Shown here: piece after piece, positions 44,696-54,030 of the stretch
How positions within the stretch are numbered: the stretch's first letter is position 1
How the letters are laid out: each line of letters begins with the position of its first letter
Assembly (NCBI GenBank): GCA_965243695.1
Contig: CBDEWC010000045.1
Span: 62,001-126,000, forward strand
Origin: JAKVCB01 sp965243695
GTDB lineage: Bacteria; Planctomycetota; Planctomycetia; Pirellulales; Lacipirellulaceae
Direction of reading: 5' to 3'
Length of the DNA: 64,000 nucleotides
Notes under the pieces: generated by a model
Seen by the model: the letters and a program-made list of their open reading frames with translations, nothing else
What the model was told of the DNA's origin: nothing
Databases searched by the model: none
Program-made: the position numbers and the translations under genes

Positions 44696-46132
44696 CTACA
44701 GTGCGGCGCGACGCCCCGGATGGACTTGCTCCATTCCACAGGCCCCTGCAGTAGGAAGCATTTTTCCGGGACTCAAACGCCCGTGCGGGTTGAGCGCTGA
44801 ACGCAAGCGCTCCATTACCTCCAAGTCACTTTCGGAAAACAACTTGTTCATGTAACTGATTTTTTCAACCCCAATGCCATGCTCTCCAGTCACGCTACCG
44901 CCGCAGGCGATACATTCGCCGAGGATCGCTTTGCTGGCCTCGAGGACACGCTGAACCTGCTCTGGAGACCGTTCATCGAAAAGCAGGATGGGGTGCAAGT
45001 TGCCATCCCCCGCATGGAACACGTTTACGATACGAATATCGTGTTCGGCGCTGATCTCGCGAATCCTTCGAAAAATGTGGGGCAATTGGGTACGCGGAAC
45101 CACGCCATCCTGGGTACAAAAACTGGAGCTCAACCTGCCAATCGCTCCGAATGCCCGTTTACGGCATTTCCAAAGTTCTTGTCGCTCCTTTTCAGTAGCC
45201 GCCAGTTGGACTTCTCGCGCCCCATTTTGATTGCAGATTTCCATAATCTGATCCCGCTGTTGATCAAGACCGGCCTCTAGTCCATCAACCTCAATCAAGA
45301 GGATCGCCTCGGCATCAAGAGGAAACCCGAAGTGGAAGGCTTCTTCCAGCGCCACGACAATTCCCTGGTCCATCATTTCCAGCGCCGCTGGAATAATCCC
45401 CGCCCCAATGATTTCACTAATCGACCCGGTCGCTTCATCGACGGACTCGAAAATGGCAAGCATCGTACGCACACCTTGAGGATTGCGTGTGAGACGCACC
45501 CAAATCCTGGTAACGATTCCCAGAGTTCCTTCACTACCCACCATCGTGCCGACCAGATCGATTCCATGTGGGTCTTCGGTGGGCCCTCCAAGGCGAACAA
45601 TTTCGCCTTCGGAAGTCACCATTTCGAGACCCAACACGTGATTGGTCGTGACACCGTATTTGAGGGTGTGCGGCCCTCCGGAATTGGTGGCAACGTTACC
45701 CCCAATCGTACAGGCACCCTGGCTGGAAGGGTCTGGCGCATAATGGAAACCGGTGCCAGCCAAGTGCCGACTTAGCCAGGCATTGACAACGCCTGGTTCC
45801 ACAACTGCATATCGGTCGCGAAGGTGGACTTCGAGAATCTCACGCATCCGCGTGAGGACGATCATCACTCCACCCCCCACCGGTAAACACCCGCCAGCCA
45901 GGCTGGTTCCAGCCCCTCTTGGCAAAAAGGGGACATCGTACTTCCGACAACACTGGACAATCTGGGCCACATCCTCAGCAGAGCGGGGAAAGACGGCAAT
46001 GTCAGGTGCATTCTTTGCCACGGTGAAACCGTCGCACTCGTAGACGACAAGTTCAGAATGTGCATCAAGCACATTCTCAGAACCAAGCAACTGACGCAAC
46101 CTACCGGCCAGCGAAACTAGATCCACAGACAT
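44696..46132 (-). CDS. glcD: Glycolate oxidase catalytic subunit
   Basis: FAD enzyme oxidising glycolate. The 478 aa show the FAD motif PFLPRGAGTSLAGGCLPVGGG, DPSSQGACTIGGNVATNSGG, LVGTMVGSEGTLGIVTRIW and the C-terminal active-site block VFHAGDGNLHP, followed by GGSVTGEHGIGVEK. Length and order are as in E. coli GlcD (499 aa). ATG 46132 removes a non-family N-terminal tail. It is the first gene of the minus-strand glcDEF run. D-lactate dehydrogenase is a possible alternative, but the linked E and F subunits favour glycolate. Confidence 0.94.
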   Translation of the reverse strand: MSVDLVSLAGRLRQLLGSENVLDAHSELVVYECDGFTVAKNAPDIAVFPRSAEDVAQIVQCCRKYDVPFLPRGAGTSLAGGCLPVGGGVMIVLTRMREILEVHLRDRYAVVEPGVVNAWLSRHLAGTGFHYAPDPSSQGACTIGGNVATNSGGPHTLKYGVTTNHVLGLEMVTSEGEIVRLGGPTEDPHGIDLVGTMVGSEGTLGIVTRIWVRLTRNPQGVRTMLAIFESVDEATGSISEIIGAGIIPAALEMMDQGIVVALEEAFHFGFPLDAEAILLIEVDGLEAGLDQQRDQIMEICNQNGAREVQLAATEKERQELWKCRKRAFGAIGRLSSSFCTQDGVVPRTQLPHIFRRIREISAEHDIRIVNVFHAGDGNLHPILLFDERSPEQVQRVLEASKAILGECIACGGSVTGEHGIGVEKISYMNKLFSESDLEVMERLRSALNPHGRLSPGKMLPTAGACGMEQVHPGRRAAL

Positions 46133-46449
46133 GCGATTCCACGGTAAAAGGCCAAAACGAGTATTATACGCGTTGCACAATTTACCTCTAGGCCCACAAA
46201 ATCGGGAATTTCCCCCACCGGCGAGTCCAGATGCAGACCCAAGGCATCAGGCAGGCCCTTTCCGTACAGCATCCTGCAACAGGACGCGTGCCTGCCCATC
46301 AAACATGGCATGCCGCCTGTCCATGGTGTGGGGCAAAAAACATGGAACAGACGGCATGCGGCAGGGAGTTGAAGCAGGGAAGTTTTTCCGAAATGGCCAA
46401 GATCAATGAGAAGTTGGCGGGAGCCAGGCCGCCTGTGGGCTGAACTTGT
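46133..46449. other. Intergenic region between sigma factor gene and glcD
   Basis: Both flanking genes are on the minus strand, so this holds the end of the sigma factor transcript and the glcD promoter. An imperfect inverted repeat (46307-46360) is listed separately. Nothing else is seen. Confidence 0.4.
46307..46360 (-). terminator. Imperfect inverted repeat, possible terminator of the sigma factor gene
   Basis: Arms ggcatgccgcctgtccatg and catggaacagacggcatgc pair with one bulge and one mismatch around a loop of about 13 bases that contains an A6 run. It lies about 90 bases beyond the sigma factor stop. No strong U-tract follows on the minus strand, so it may instead be a protein-binding or structural element. 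Confidence 0.4.
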
Positions 46450-48036
46450 TCAAGTCTCGAGTTGTGGGATTTCAGCACCGTCGAGAAATCCGGCCAAAGC
46501 TTGCATACGACAAGGCTGCTGAAGTTTGCGAACTGCTTTGGACTCAATCTGCCGTACTCGCTCTCGCGTCACCGCAAAGATTTTTCCGACTTCCTCCAAC
46601 GTATAGTTATAACCATCCGCCAGGCCGTAACGGAGACGTACGATCTCCCGTTCCCGGCTACTCAAGTCATTCATCACCATTTCGAGCCGTTCTTTCAATG
46701 TTTGCATATTGGTGTCATAGAGCGGATCGTAATCGCAATTCTCTTCCAGGAACTCCCCAAAATAATTGTCCTCGTGATCACCTACTGGCTGATCCAGCGA
46801 AAGTGGTTGCCGCATCATTTTCATAATGACGCGTGCATCATCAATAGTCATTCCCGCGATTTCGGCCACTTCTTCCGGGTTTGGCTCGCGACCACGCTCC
46901 TGGACAAAATCCGCAGTGACCGTCCGAACCTTTCCCATGACATCGATCATATGGACTGGTAAACGGATGGTTCGACTTTGGTCAGCAATGGCTCGCGTGA
47001 TGGCCTGACGAATCCACCATGTTGCATAAGTCGAAAACTTGTAGCCGCGCGCGTGCTCAAATTTATCGACAGCCCTCATCAAGCCCGTGTTACCTTCCTG
47101 AATAAGGTCCAGAAAACTCAACCCGCGGTTGCGGTACCTTTTGGCAATCGAAACTACCAGACGCAGATTGGCGGCTGAGAGAACTCGCTTGGCCTCGTCA
47201 TACCGAAAACGGCGTCGCTTTGTTCTCTTTACTAAGTGATTCAGTGTGGCAGGCGTTTCCAGCGTTATCCGCATCAAATAGCGAAGTTCGGTCCGCAACT
47301 CAGCCTCGTGCTTGGGGCCAAGCAACCCATTCTGTTGGGAGAGTTTCTGCTTGAGTTCAATCATCCGGGCACTGATTTTGTGCAACTGGTCCATCAGAGG
47401 CATGAGCCGGGCAATTCGCAAGTTCATCTCTTCGACCATCCGCACAACCTTGTTCCGGCGAGTCACCAGTTTTTTCCAACTTGCATGTTTTTTTGCCTGG
47501 CTAGTTTGACGACTAACTGCCACGCGGTAATCTGCCTGATTTTGGAGCATTAAATTGCGAATGGTGTGTAAGTTCGGAACCAATCGCTGTAAGACGCGTT
47601 TTTTCTCTGCTGTGTTGGTCACTGAGATCTCGACGGTCCGGTCAAGACGAACTTCGCGTCGTAAAACCTTTTCGAGTAAGTCAACCACTCCCAAAAGAAC
47701 AAAATCATTGCAAAGTAAACTGCGGCGAAACTGGGTTCGCGTCGCTTCGATTCTCTTGGCCGAATCAATCTCTTCCTGACGAGTGAGCATGCTGATCTCA
47801 CCCATTTGCATCAAGTACATCCGTACCGGGTCGTCGACGTGTGAACTGGCACTCCCGCCATCTGAGCCGCTGTCGACCTCAACTTCGCCATTGGCTTTAC
47901 CAACGGTGGTTGAACGCACCGCCGTCTTGTTGACCGTGGTGCCGTTGGAATGGCCGTTCTGTTGGGCCGTATTGGAATGGCCGTTCTGTTGGGTCGACTT
48001 ACGGTTGACCAACCTGGCGATGTTAGAGCGTGGCAC
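46450..48036 (-). CDS. rpoD: Primary-type RNA polymerase sigma-70 factor
   Basis: Directs RNA polymerase to promoters. Regions in order: 1.2 (DPVRMYLMQMGEISMLTRQEE, about 69-90, here split), a long non-conserved region, 2 (NLRLVVSIAKRYRNRGLSF, then FSTYATWWIRQAITRAIADQ), 3 (EVAEIAGMTIDDARVIMKMM) and 4 (LSSREREIVRLRYGL, with the -35 helix VTRERVRQIE). No region 1.1 is seen; the N-terminal 60 residues are Asn/Ser/Gly-rich with a 9-residue repeat. GTG 48036 is chosen because gagga stands 7 bases before it; the ATG at 48156 opens a poorly protein-like extension. Whether this is the housekeeping factor or a second group-1/2 sigma cannot be told from the window. Confidence 0.9.
   Translation of the reverse strand: MPRSNIARLVNRKSTQQNGHSNTAQQNGHSNGTTVNKTAVRSTTVGKANGEVEVDSGSDGGSASSHVDDPVRMYLMQMGEISMLTRQEEIDSAKRIEATRTQFRRSLLCNDFVLLGVVDLLEKVLRREVRLDRTVEISVTNTAEKKRVLQRLVPNLHTIRNLMLQNQADYRVAVSRQTSQAKKHASWKKLVTRRNKVVRMVEEMNLRIARLMPLMDQLHKISARMIELKQKLSQQNGLLGPKHEAELRTELRYLMRITLETPATLNHLVKRTKRRRFRYDEAKRVLSAANLRLVVSIAKRYRNRGLSFLDLIQEGNTGLMRAVDKFEHARGYKFSTYATWWIRQAITRAIADQSRTIRLPVHMIDVMGKVRTVTADFVQERGREPNPEEVAEIAGMTIDDARVIMKMMRQPLSLDQPVGDHEDNYFGEFLEENCDYDPLYDTNMQTLKERLEMVMNDLSSREREIVRLRYGLADGYNYTLEEVGKIFAVTRERVRQIESKAVRKLQQPCRMQALAGFLDGAEIPQLET
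47945..47998 (-). repeat. 27-base in-frame tandem duplication in the sigma factor gene
   Basis: Two copies of ttggaatggccgttctgttggg plus 5 diverged bases (plus-strand reading) encode QQNGHSNTA and QQNGHSNGT in the N-terminal tail. The first 22 bases are identical. Confidence 0.93.
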
Positions 48037-48377
48037 AGGCAGTTCCTCGGGGGACAGTTTTTGGCAGGCGGCAAATGCCGGCGGCAAAGCGGGTGAAGTA
48101 CGGCCGTACCCTTCTTGCACGCTTGATGCCGAAAGGACCAGGCAGAACCGGCCCACAGGTCCTAAACCCAGTCCAAATAATGATTTGAGCGCATGGAAAT
48201 GTTCTCCCGCCCTTGTTGTTCGATGGCCTCTCCGTCGATCTCAGACATCATTGGCAAAGCGATGTGTTGCCAATTCGCACCATCGACACCCGACCGAGCT
48301 AAATGTCTCTGGAACATCAACACAAGGCATGCGAAGATCACGGCCTACTCCCACCAGGTCTCCAGGCAGTACCCAGC
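48037..48377. other. Divergent intergenic region
   Basis: It separates the sigma factor gene (minus) from the AtuA-like gene (plus). Frames reach into it from both sides, but the chosen starts have better ribosome sites. No clear promoter motif was recognised. Confidence 0.4.
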
Positions 48378-49709
48378 GTGACCACGCGAATTGCCAACGC
48401 AGCTAGTTTCCCGAACGAATGCCACCGGTCGGCTGCGCAAACGGTGCAGTCGATAGAACTCGATTATTTGACATTCTCCTACGCGAGCGACTCTCTCCTG
48501 CCAGAGCTTGCTGTGCAGAGGCAGGCAGACCGTCCCGTTGGCTTTGTAACGCAGTTGATTGAAGCTCTGGAAAACCTCTGCCCCCTGATCTATGTGCAAC
48601 CTCAGCTAAAGGTTCTGGCAGCCGCTGGTGGATTTGATGGGCGGGGGTGTGTTGAACATGCAGCCGAGCTACTCTGCAACCGAGGCTGCCCTACACTTCC
48701 GGTCGCGCAGGTTCGGGGTGCCGATGTTCTTAATCGGTTGGAAGAGTTTCTCCTGGCTGGATGTACGCTTGACGAGCAAGCAACAGGCGAGCCCTTTCGA
48801 GACCTCACGGTTCCGCCAATCTATGCCCACGCCTGGCTAGGCGCCGACGCCGTGGTCTCGGCGCTAGCTCAAGACGCGCGCCTTGTGGTCACCGATAGCC
48901 TCCAGCCGTCGTCCCTGACCATCGCGGCCGGAATCCATGAATTTGGCTGGCCACACGATGCCTGGGACCAACTGGCAACGGCAGCAGCAGCCGGAAATTG
49001 TTTTTTTAGCGACTCAAAAACGGGCTTGGGCCTCGAGTTGACACAAAATTCACAGGGGCGTTTTGCGACCCATCCCGGGTGTCCGATCGTGGAACTGGAA
49101 GCCGGTGGAGAGTTGCGAATGGTCAAACCTGCCCCCAGCGATGGTCAGCTAACCAGCACCGATGTACTTCAAGATATCCAGCGGCCTTTGACATCACCCG
49201 ATGTCAAGATCGATGCCACAAGGGCAACCGCAAAGCGCGTTCCCCACGACGAAAACGTGGTCCAAATCAGTGGTATTGTTGGTCACCGCCCGGTTGACGA
49301 TCTCGCTATCACAATCGGATTGCGCGACGGTTATCAGGCGACCGGGGTTATTTCTATCGATTGCTCCGATCCACTCTCGGTGGCTGTAGAACTGGCCGAA
49401 TTGATGGACGGACGTCTCAAGCAAGAAAATGGTCCTTCCGTTGAACTTACGTGTGAGCCGTTGCTAAATTCCTTCCGGGATCACAACCATCACATTTTCC
49501 GCATCCACGGCTGGTCGCTGCAACCGTCAGCCGTTGACCGATTGTGTCGTGAAATCGTCTCCATGCGTCATGCTTTTGCTGCAGGGCTCCCGCTGCTGCG
49601 CAACCTCATTCCGCACACCCAACCTAAAATCCGTCCCTGGCTGACGTCCGTACCTAAAGAACTTGTCGAGGTTGCGGTCGATTGCCGTCAAGCCGACCAA
49701 TGGCTGTAA
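48378..49709 (+). CDS. AtuA-like (DUF1446) acyclic terpene utilisation protein
   Basis: A 443-aa protein of the DUF1446 family, named after AtuA of Pseudomonas citronellol catabolism; the biochemical role is not established. Matching text is TTRIANAASF at the start, IELDYLTFSYASDS, KVLAAAGGFDGRGCVEHAAEL, YAHAWLGADAVVSALAQDARL and HEFGWPHDAWDQLA. The GTG at 48378 puts the start next to the conserved RIANA block, with aggcag upstream; the ATG at 48303 adds a non-family tail. The crotonase gene follows after 58 bases, as in terpene and leucine degradation clusters, but the carboxylase genes typical of those clusters are not in the window. Confidence 0.82.
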   Translation: MTTRIANAASFPNECHRSAAQTVQSIELDYLTFSYASDSLLPELAVQRQADRPVGFVTQLIEALENLCPLIYVQPQLKVLAAAGGFDGRGCVEHAAELLCNRGCPTLPVAQVRGADVLNRLEEFLLAGCTLDEQATGEPFRDLTVPPIYAHAWLGADAVVSALAQDARLVVTDSLQPSSLTIAAGIHEFGWPHDAWDQLATAAAAGNCFFSDSKTGLGLELTQNSQGRFATHPGCPIVELEAGGELRMVKPAPSDGQLTSTDVLQDIQRPLTSPDVKIDATRATAKRVPHDENVVQISGIVGHRPVDDLAITIGLRDGYQATGVISIDCSDPLSVAVELAELMDGRLKQENGPSVELTCEPLLNSFRDHNHHIFRIHGWSLQPSAVDRLCREIVSMRHAFAAGLPLLRNLIPHTQPKIRPWLTSVPKELVEVAVDCRQADQWL

Positions 49710-49767
49710 TTCATGGCAATCAGGGCCGATCGTTGATAACTACCCCATCCTCCGCGTCTGTATATTT

Positions 49768-50553
49768 ATGACTAGTAACGCATTCGAAATTAGCATCCAT
49801 GGTCCGGTTGGTACCATCATCCTCAACCGACCCGATCAACAAAATGTCTTGACGCAAGCCATGCTTGAAGGCCTTACTCAAGCCCTCGATGACTTCTATC
49901 TGGAGAAACGAGTTCGAGCAATCGTGCTCACAGGCAAGGGAAACAGTTTCTGTGCAGGGATGGATGCCAGAGAAATCTCCAATCGTTTTCAGCTTTCCAA
50001 TGCCACCGAACTCTGGGCAGAAAGTGCTTCTGCATATCGCGAACTGATTATGCGGATGCTGGAAGTCACCAAACCCATCATTGCTTCGGTCAATGGACCC
50101 GCGGTGGCAGGTGGCGCCGGGCTGGTTCTGGCCAGCGACATCGTGATCGCTGGCCCCGACGCCTCGTTTGGCTTGCCCGATCCACAACGAGGCCTGGTGG
50201 CGGGGATGGTAACCCCACTGGCTGCCTTTCGACTGGGCGCTGGCACCGCCGCCCGCCTGGCCCTGACAGGATCGCTCTTTCCGGCCAACGAGGCGCGACA
50301 GATGGGCATTTACCACGAACTGGTCGATCATGACCAACTCTGGGCAAGGGCGACAGAAATCGGGACTGCCTGCGCCGCAGGAGCCCCCGAAGCCATCCAG
50401 CTTACCAAACGCCTGATTTCCGAAACGGTCGGTGAGCAACTTGGAGCACAACTGTCGGTAGGGGCGGCTGCTAGCGCAACAGCCCTGACCACCGACGCAG
50501 CCCGGGAAGGAATTGCGGCTTTTCTTGAAAAGAGGCCACCTGAATGGAAATAA
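49768..50553 (+). CDS. Enoyl-CoA hydratase/isomerase (crotonase) family protein
   Basis: A 261-aa crotonase-fold protein. NRPDQQNVLTQAMLEGL and the oxyanion-hole text GNSFCAGMDAREI and NGPAVAGGAGLVLASDIV are clear. The two Glu residues used by classical hydratases are not conserved: the first position is Gly (GGAGLVL against GGCELAM), the second Asp (FGLPDPQRGLV). It may be an isomerase, hydrolase or decarboxylase of the fold rather than a hydratase. It follows the AtuA-like gene by 58 bases and is probably co-transcribed. ATG 49768 is the family-typical start. Confidence 0.88.
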   Translation: MTSNAFEISIHGPVGTIILNRPDQQNVLTQAMLEGLTQALDDFYLEKRVRAIVLTGKGNSFCAGMDAREISNRFQLSNATELWAESASAYRELIMRMLEVTKPIIASVNGPAVAGGAGLVLASDIVIAGPDASFGLPDPQRGLVAGMVTPLAAFRLGAGTAARLALTGSLFPANEARQMGIYHELVDHDQLWARATEIGTACAAGAPEAIQLTKRLISETVGEQLGAQLSVGAAASATALTTDAAREGIAAFLEKRPPEWK

Positions 50554-50754
50554 CCCTTCACCAGCAGCCCAACAAAACTGACCGCGTCAATCAGGAAGAA
50601 GGATTGTGGTCTTCACAAGAGGGGTTTAGAATCGGGGTATTGCCGGGGCTGGCCTTTTTCTGAAAAACTCACCGAGCTTTCCAGAAAACTTAAAAAGCCG
50701 GCAAGCCAATTTGGAAAAAATCCACAAAACATCGTACCTTATCAAGAGTATGCT

Positions 50755-50934
50755 ATGGCAGGAAAAAAAGGTGGCAAAAGGAAAAAGAAGGTTGAAACTG
50801 TCTTCCTTGTTTGTGATGAGACAGGTGAATACAACTACACACTTCGTCGCAAGACCGGCTCAGAAAAGCTGAAGGTCAAGAAGTACTGTCCGCGACTGCG
50901 CCGACATACTTCTCACACGGAAAAGAAAAAGTAG
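50755..50934 (+). CDS. rpmG: 50S ribosomal protein L33
   Basis: A 59-aa basic ribosomal protein. The text VFLVCDETGEYNYTLRRKTG, then KYCPRLRRHTSHTEKK, fits L33: the strand-turn core followed by the terminal KYCPxxRxHTxH element, with one Cys in each half. It is Lys-rich at both ends. aagag precedes the ATG by 5 bases. The last 9 codons and the stop are part of a 27-base tandem duplication, whose second copy lies outside the gene. It stands alone between a crotonase gene and recJ. Confidence 0.93.
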   Translation: MAGKKGGKRKKKVETVFLVCDETGEYNYTLRRKTGSEKLKVKKYCPRLRRHTSHTEKKK

Positions 50935-50962
50935 GCTTCTCACACGGAAAAGAAAAAGTAGG
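50909..50962 (+). repeat. Perfect 27-base tandem duplication across the rpmG stop codon
   Basis: The unit starts cttctcacacgg and ends aaaaagtagg; both copies are identical. The first copy contains the last codons and the TAG of L33; the second lies directly after it. If the first stop were lost, the second copy would restore an almost identical C-terminus ending. Confidence 0.98.
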
Positions 50963-51040
50963 AGTGGGACGTCAGGCACTGGGCGCGAGAGAACGGATTC
51001 AGACCGCGGCTCTCGTGTTTGATGGCCCGTCCTTTTTTTC

Positions 51041-52792
51041 ATGCCAAAACGCTGGCGTATTGCCCCGCACGATCCGCAGCGTATCGCCGCGCTTGAAAAG
51101 GCCGCCCAGATTCCTACCGTCGTAGCTCAATTGCTTCTCTGCCGCGGAATTGAAGACCCACAAATTGCCCGGCACTTTCTCGAAGCAAAACTCAATGGCT
51201 TGCGCGACCCGTCCGAACTTCCAGGGGCAACCCAGGCAGCCGAAATTCTGCACCATGCCATCACCAACGGCAAGAAAATCGTCGTCTACGGCGATTACGA
51301 TGCCGATGGCATGACCGCGGCAGCAATTCTGCTCCGCTGCTTGAAACTTCTCCACGGCCAGTTCACCTGCTATGTGCCCAATCGAATGGAAGAAGGCTAT
51401 GGGCTGAACGAAACTGCGTTACGGAAGATTGCCAGCGAGGGAGGAGAGGTTGTCATCACGGTCGACTGCGGAATTGCCAGTCTTCACGAGGCTGACATCG
51501 CACAGGAATTGGGGCTGACACTCATCATCACTGACCACCATCAGTTTGCAGAGAGACTGCCTGTAGCCGCAGCCTTGGTTCATCCACAACTCCCGGGACA
51601 CAGCTATCCCTTCCACGGACTTTGCGGCGCTGCGGTCGCCTTGAAGGTCGCATGGGCGCTTTGTCAAAAAGCGTGTGGGGAAAAACGGGTCAGCGAACCG
51701 ATGCGAAATTTCCTGATGCGAGCCGTAGGACTGGCAGCGATCGGAACCGTAACCGATGTCGTCCCCCTGGTCGACGAAAATCGAATTCTTGTTCGTCATG
51801 GCCTGAACTCCCTGCGTCATTATCCAACGAAAGGAATCTTAGCGCTGGAGAAGGTCGCAGGCCTTAAAAGTAACGTTCCACTGGCCAGCGATGACATCGG
51901 GTTCACGATTGGACCACGTCTGAATGCCGTCGGACGGCTCGGTCAAGCCATGATTGCCATTGATCTGTTGACGACCGAGTCCGACGAGCGGGCCAAAGAA
52001 TTAGCCAAATTCGTCCATGACCTCAACAGTCAGCGGCAGACGGTTGACCGGAGCGTGTTTCGAGCTGCAAACAAGCAGGCACAAAACGACTTTTCCCCCT
52101 CCACCGACCCCGCCCTGGTTCTCGACGGCAAGGGCTGGCATCCGGGCGTTGTCGGCATCGTGGCAGGCCGCCTCGCTGAACGATACCACCGCCCGGTCAT
52201 CGTCATCTCGCGGGATGAACTCGGTGTCAAACCGGGTACTGGCTCAGGCAGGGGGGTGCCAGGATTTGACCTCCACGCTGCCCTGGAAGCATGTAGCACC
52301 CATCTGCTCAGCTATGGAGGACACAAGGCAGCCGCGGGATTAAAAATCGATCCTGACATGATTGAAGCCTTCCGTATTGACTTCTGTGCCTTCGTCGAGC
52401 AGTCGATTTCGCCAGAACAACTATCTGCAGAACTGTTGGTCGACGCTGAAACACCCTTGTCAGCACTTACCCATCAAACGGTCGGACAAATTGAACAGAT
52501 GGCCCCCTTTGGTCACGGCAACGAACGCCCCCTCTTGTGCACAGGCGATGTGCGACTCGCCGGGCCCCCAAAACGCATCGGTAACAACGGCAGTCACCTT
52601 GCTCTCGAATTTGAACAACACGGAATCCAAATGCGGGCAGTCGCTTTTGGTGGCGGCGATTGGGAAGAAGATTTAACGGCGGCCAATGAAAGAGGACCGC
52701 TTGCAGTTGCGTTTAAACCGGTCATCAATACCTGGGCGGGACGTACCAATGTCGAAATGCGTCTGGCAGACTGGCGAGAGCAATCGTCTTAA
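51041..52792 (+). CDS. recJ: Single-stranded-DNA-specific exonuclease RecJ
   Basis: 5'-3' exonuclease on single-stranded DNA in recombination and mismatch repair. The 583-aa product shows the DHH motifs in order: VVYGDYDADGMTAAAILL (about 79-96), VDCGIAS, IITDHH (about 164-169) and the DHHA1 end VLDGKGWHPGVVGIVAGRLAE, then GGHKAAAGL. Catalytic Asp and His residues are intact. ATG 51041 opens right at the usual PKRWRI start. The stop shares TTAA with the convergent ybdK stop, so the two genes overlap by 4 bases. Confidence 0.95.
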   Translation: MPKRWRIAPHDPQRIAALEKAAQIPTVVAQLLLCRGIEDPQIARHFLEAKLNGLRDPSELPGATQAAEILHHAITNGKKIVVYGDYDADGMTAAAILLRCLKLLHGQFTCYVPNRMEEGYGLNETALRKIASEGGEVVITVDCGIASLHEADIAQELGLTLIITDHHQFAERLPVAAALVHPQLPGHSYPFHGLCGAAVALKVAWALCQKACGEKRVSEPMRNFLMRAVGLAAIGTVTDVVPLVDENRILVRHGLNSLRHYPTKGILALEKVAGLKSNVPLASDDIGFTIGPRLNAVGRLGQAMIAIDLLTTESDERAKELAKFVHDLNSQRQTVDRSVFRAANKQAQNDFSPSTDPALVLDGKGWHPGVVGIVAGRLAERYHRPVIVISRDELGVKPGTGSGRGVPGFDLHAALEACSTHLLSYGGHKAAAGLKIDPDMIEAFRIDFCAFVEQSISPEQLSAELLVDAETPLSALTHQTVGQIEQMAPFGHGNERPLLCTGDVRLAGPPKRIGNNGSHLALEFEQHGIQMRAVAFGGGDWEEDLTAANERGPLAVAFKPVINTWAGRTNVEMRLADWREQSS

Positions 52793-53943
52793 ACCTGGAC
52801 GCCGCAGACAGGTGGCGTGATACGTGACTGCACTGTTAATTGACGTACCACCTCGGTTGGATCGTCCGTCTCGTTGAGAATCTCCCGTTGCCGTTGTGCC
52901 CAGCTTGTTGATTGCGCCAGTTGCACAGCCCGGTTGAGGTAGCCATCTGCTCTCAAATCGGTCGCAATGGCAGCTATCGACTGTGCAAGTCGCTCAACCT
53001 CTGCGCCAACCGTACCCACCCGATAGGAGTAAAGGTCGACGATCGTTGCCTGATTGCCGTACCGCGCCGCCCGCCACTTGTTCTGGCGAACCATCATCGG
53101 GTGGCAATCATGTTGATAGGCTCCCTGGTCGATTTCATCCGACAGTGATTTCACCAGGCACTGCACCAAGGCAGCAACTCCCAGGGTATCTTCCAGGTTA
53201 CCCGGCATATCACACACGCGAACTTCGACCGTTCCAAACTTGTGATGGGGTCTCACATCCCACCAAATTTCACGAATCGTATTGATAAAACCGGTTTCGA
53301 TCATGTGGTCCACCAACCACACATACTCGCTCCAGTTTCGCATCAGGGTGGGCAAACCGGCTGTCGGCAAACCCTCCATGACTTTCGAACGATGTGACTG
53401 CAAACCGGTATCTCGGCCTTCCCAAAAAGGGCTGTTCGAACTCAAGGCCAGCAGGGTCGGCAAATGCCGCATGATACGGTCGCAAATCATGACCGCCTTG
53501 TCCCCCGAATCGACTCCCACGTGAATATGCAGACCGAATGTCACCAACCGGCGGGCCATCTCTTGCAGCAGGTTCACCAGTTGCAAGTAACGGTCGTTCG
53601 GAGTCACTCGCTGCTCTTTCCAGAGCGAAAAAGGATGTGTTGCGCCCCACCATAGTCGCAGGCCGAGCGCATCAGTCGCTGCTTCAACCGCAGTCAATTT
53701 CGTTCTCAAATCATGCTCAGCCTCTGCAATTGTCTCGCAAACGCCAGTGTTAATCTCCAACACCGACTGCATCAACTCCGGCTTGTAGCAACCCTCATCC
53801 TCACTGAGCCCATCGCCAGCAAGGCGTGCCGCAAGCATCCCGTAAGCGCTGCGGAGCGCCATATTGGATTCGTCGACAAGTCCCAATTCAATTTCAATGC
53901 CAACCGTAGGGTAATCATTTCCATGGAATTCTATTTTTCCCAT
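52789..53943 (-). CDS. ybdK: Carboxylate-amine ligase YbdK (glutamate-cysteine ligase 2 family)
   Basis: ATP-dependent ligase forming a gamma-glutamyl-type bond; E. coli YbdK has weak glutamate-cysteine ligase activity. The 384-aa product starts MGKIEFHGN with the GIEIELGLVD motif at about 14-23, QSVLEINTGVC, TFGLHIHVGV with the metal-binding His pair, ALSSNSPFW and TVEVRVCDMP. Length is usual. ATG 53943 fits the family start. It is the third gene of the run mqnD, M20 peptidase, ybdK; the spacing of 87 bases allows a shared transcript. Confidence 0.93.
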   Translation of the reverse strand: MGKIEFHGNDYPTVGIEIELGLVDESNMALRSAYGMLAARLAGDGLSEDEGCYKPELMQSVLEINTGVCETIAEAEHDLRTKLTAVEAATDALGLRLWWGATHPFSLWKEQRVTPNDRYLQLVNLLQEMARRLVTFGLHIHVGVDSGDKAVMICDRIMRHLPTLLALSSNSPFWEGRDTGLQSHRSKVMEGLPTAGLPTLMRNWSEYVWLVDHMIETGFINTIREIWWDVRPHHKFGTVEVRVCDMPGNLEDTLGVAALVQCLVKSLSDEIDQGAYQHDCHPMMVRQNKWRAARYGNQATIVDLYSYRVGTVGAEVERLAQSIAAIATDLRADGYLNRAVQLAQSTSWAQRQREILNETDDPTEVVRQLTVQSRITPPVCGVQV

Positions 53944-54030
53944 GCCAGCTTGTCCCATTCGAGTCCACGAGGATTCTTTACACTACAGGAAACTGAAACA
54001 ACATCCGTTCCTCTGCAAAGCCGCATACAA

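Noticed and set aside
44380..45775. Several plus-strand frames within glcE and glcD
   Set aside because: Antisense to well-conserved glycolate oxidase subunits.
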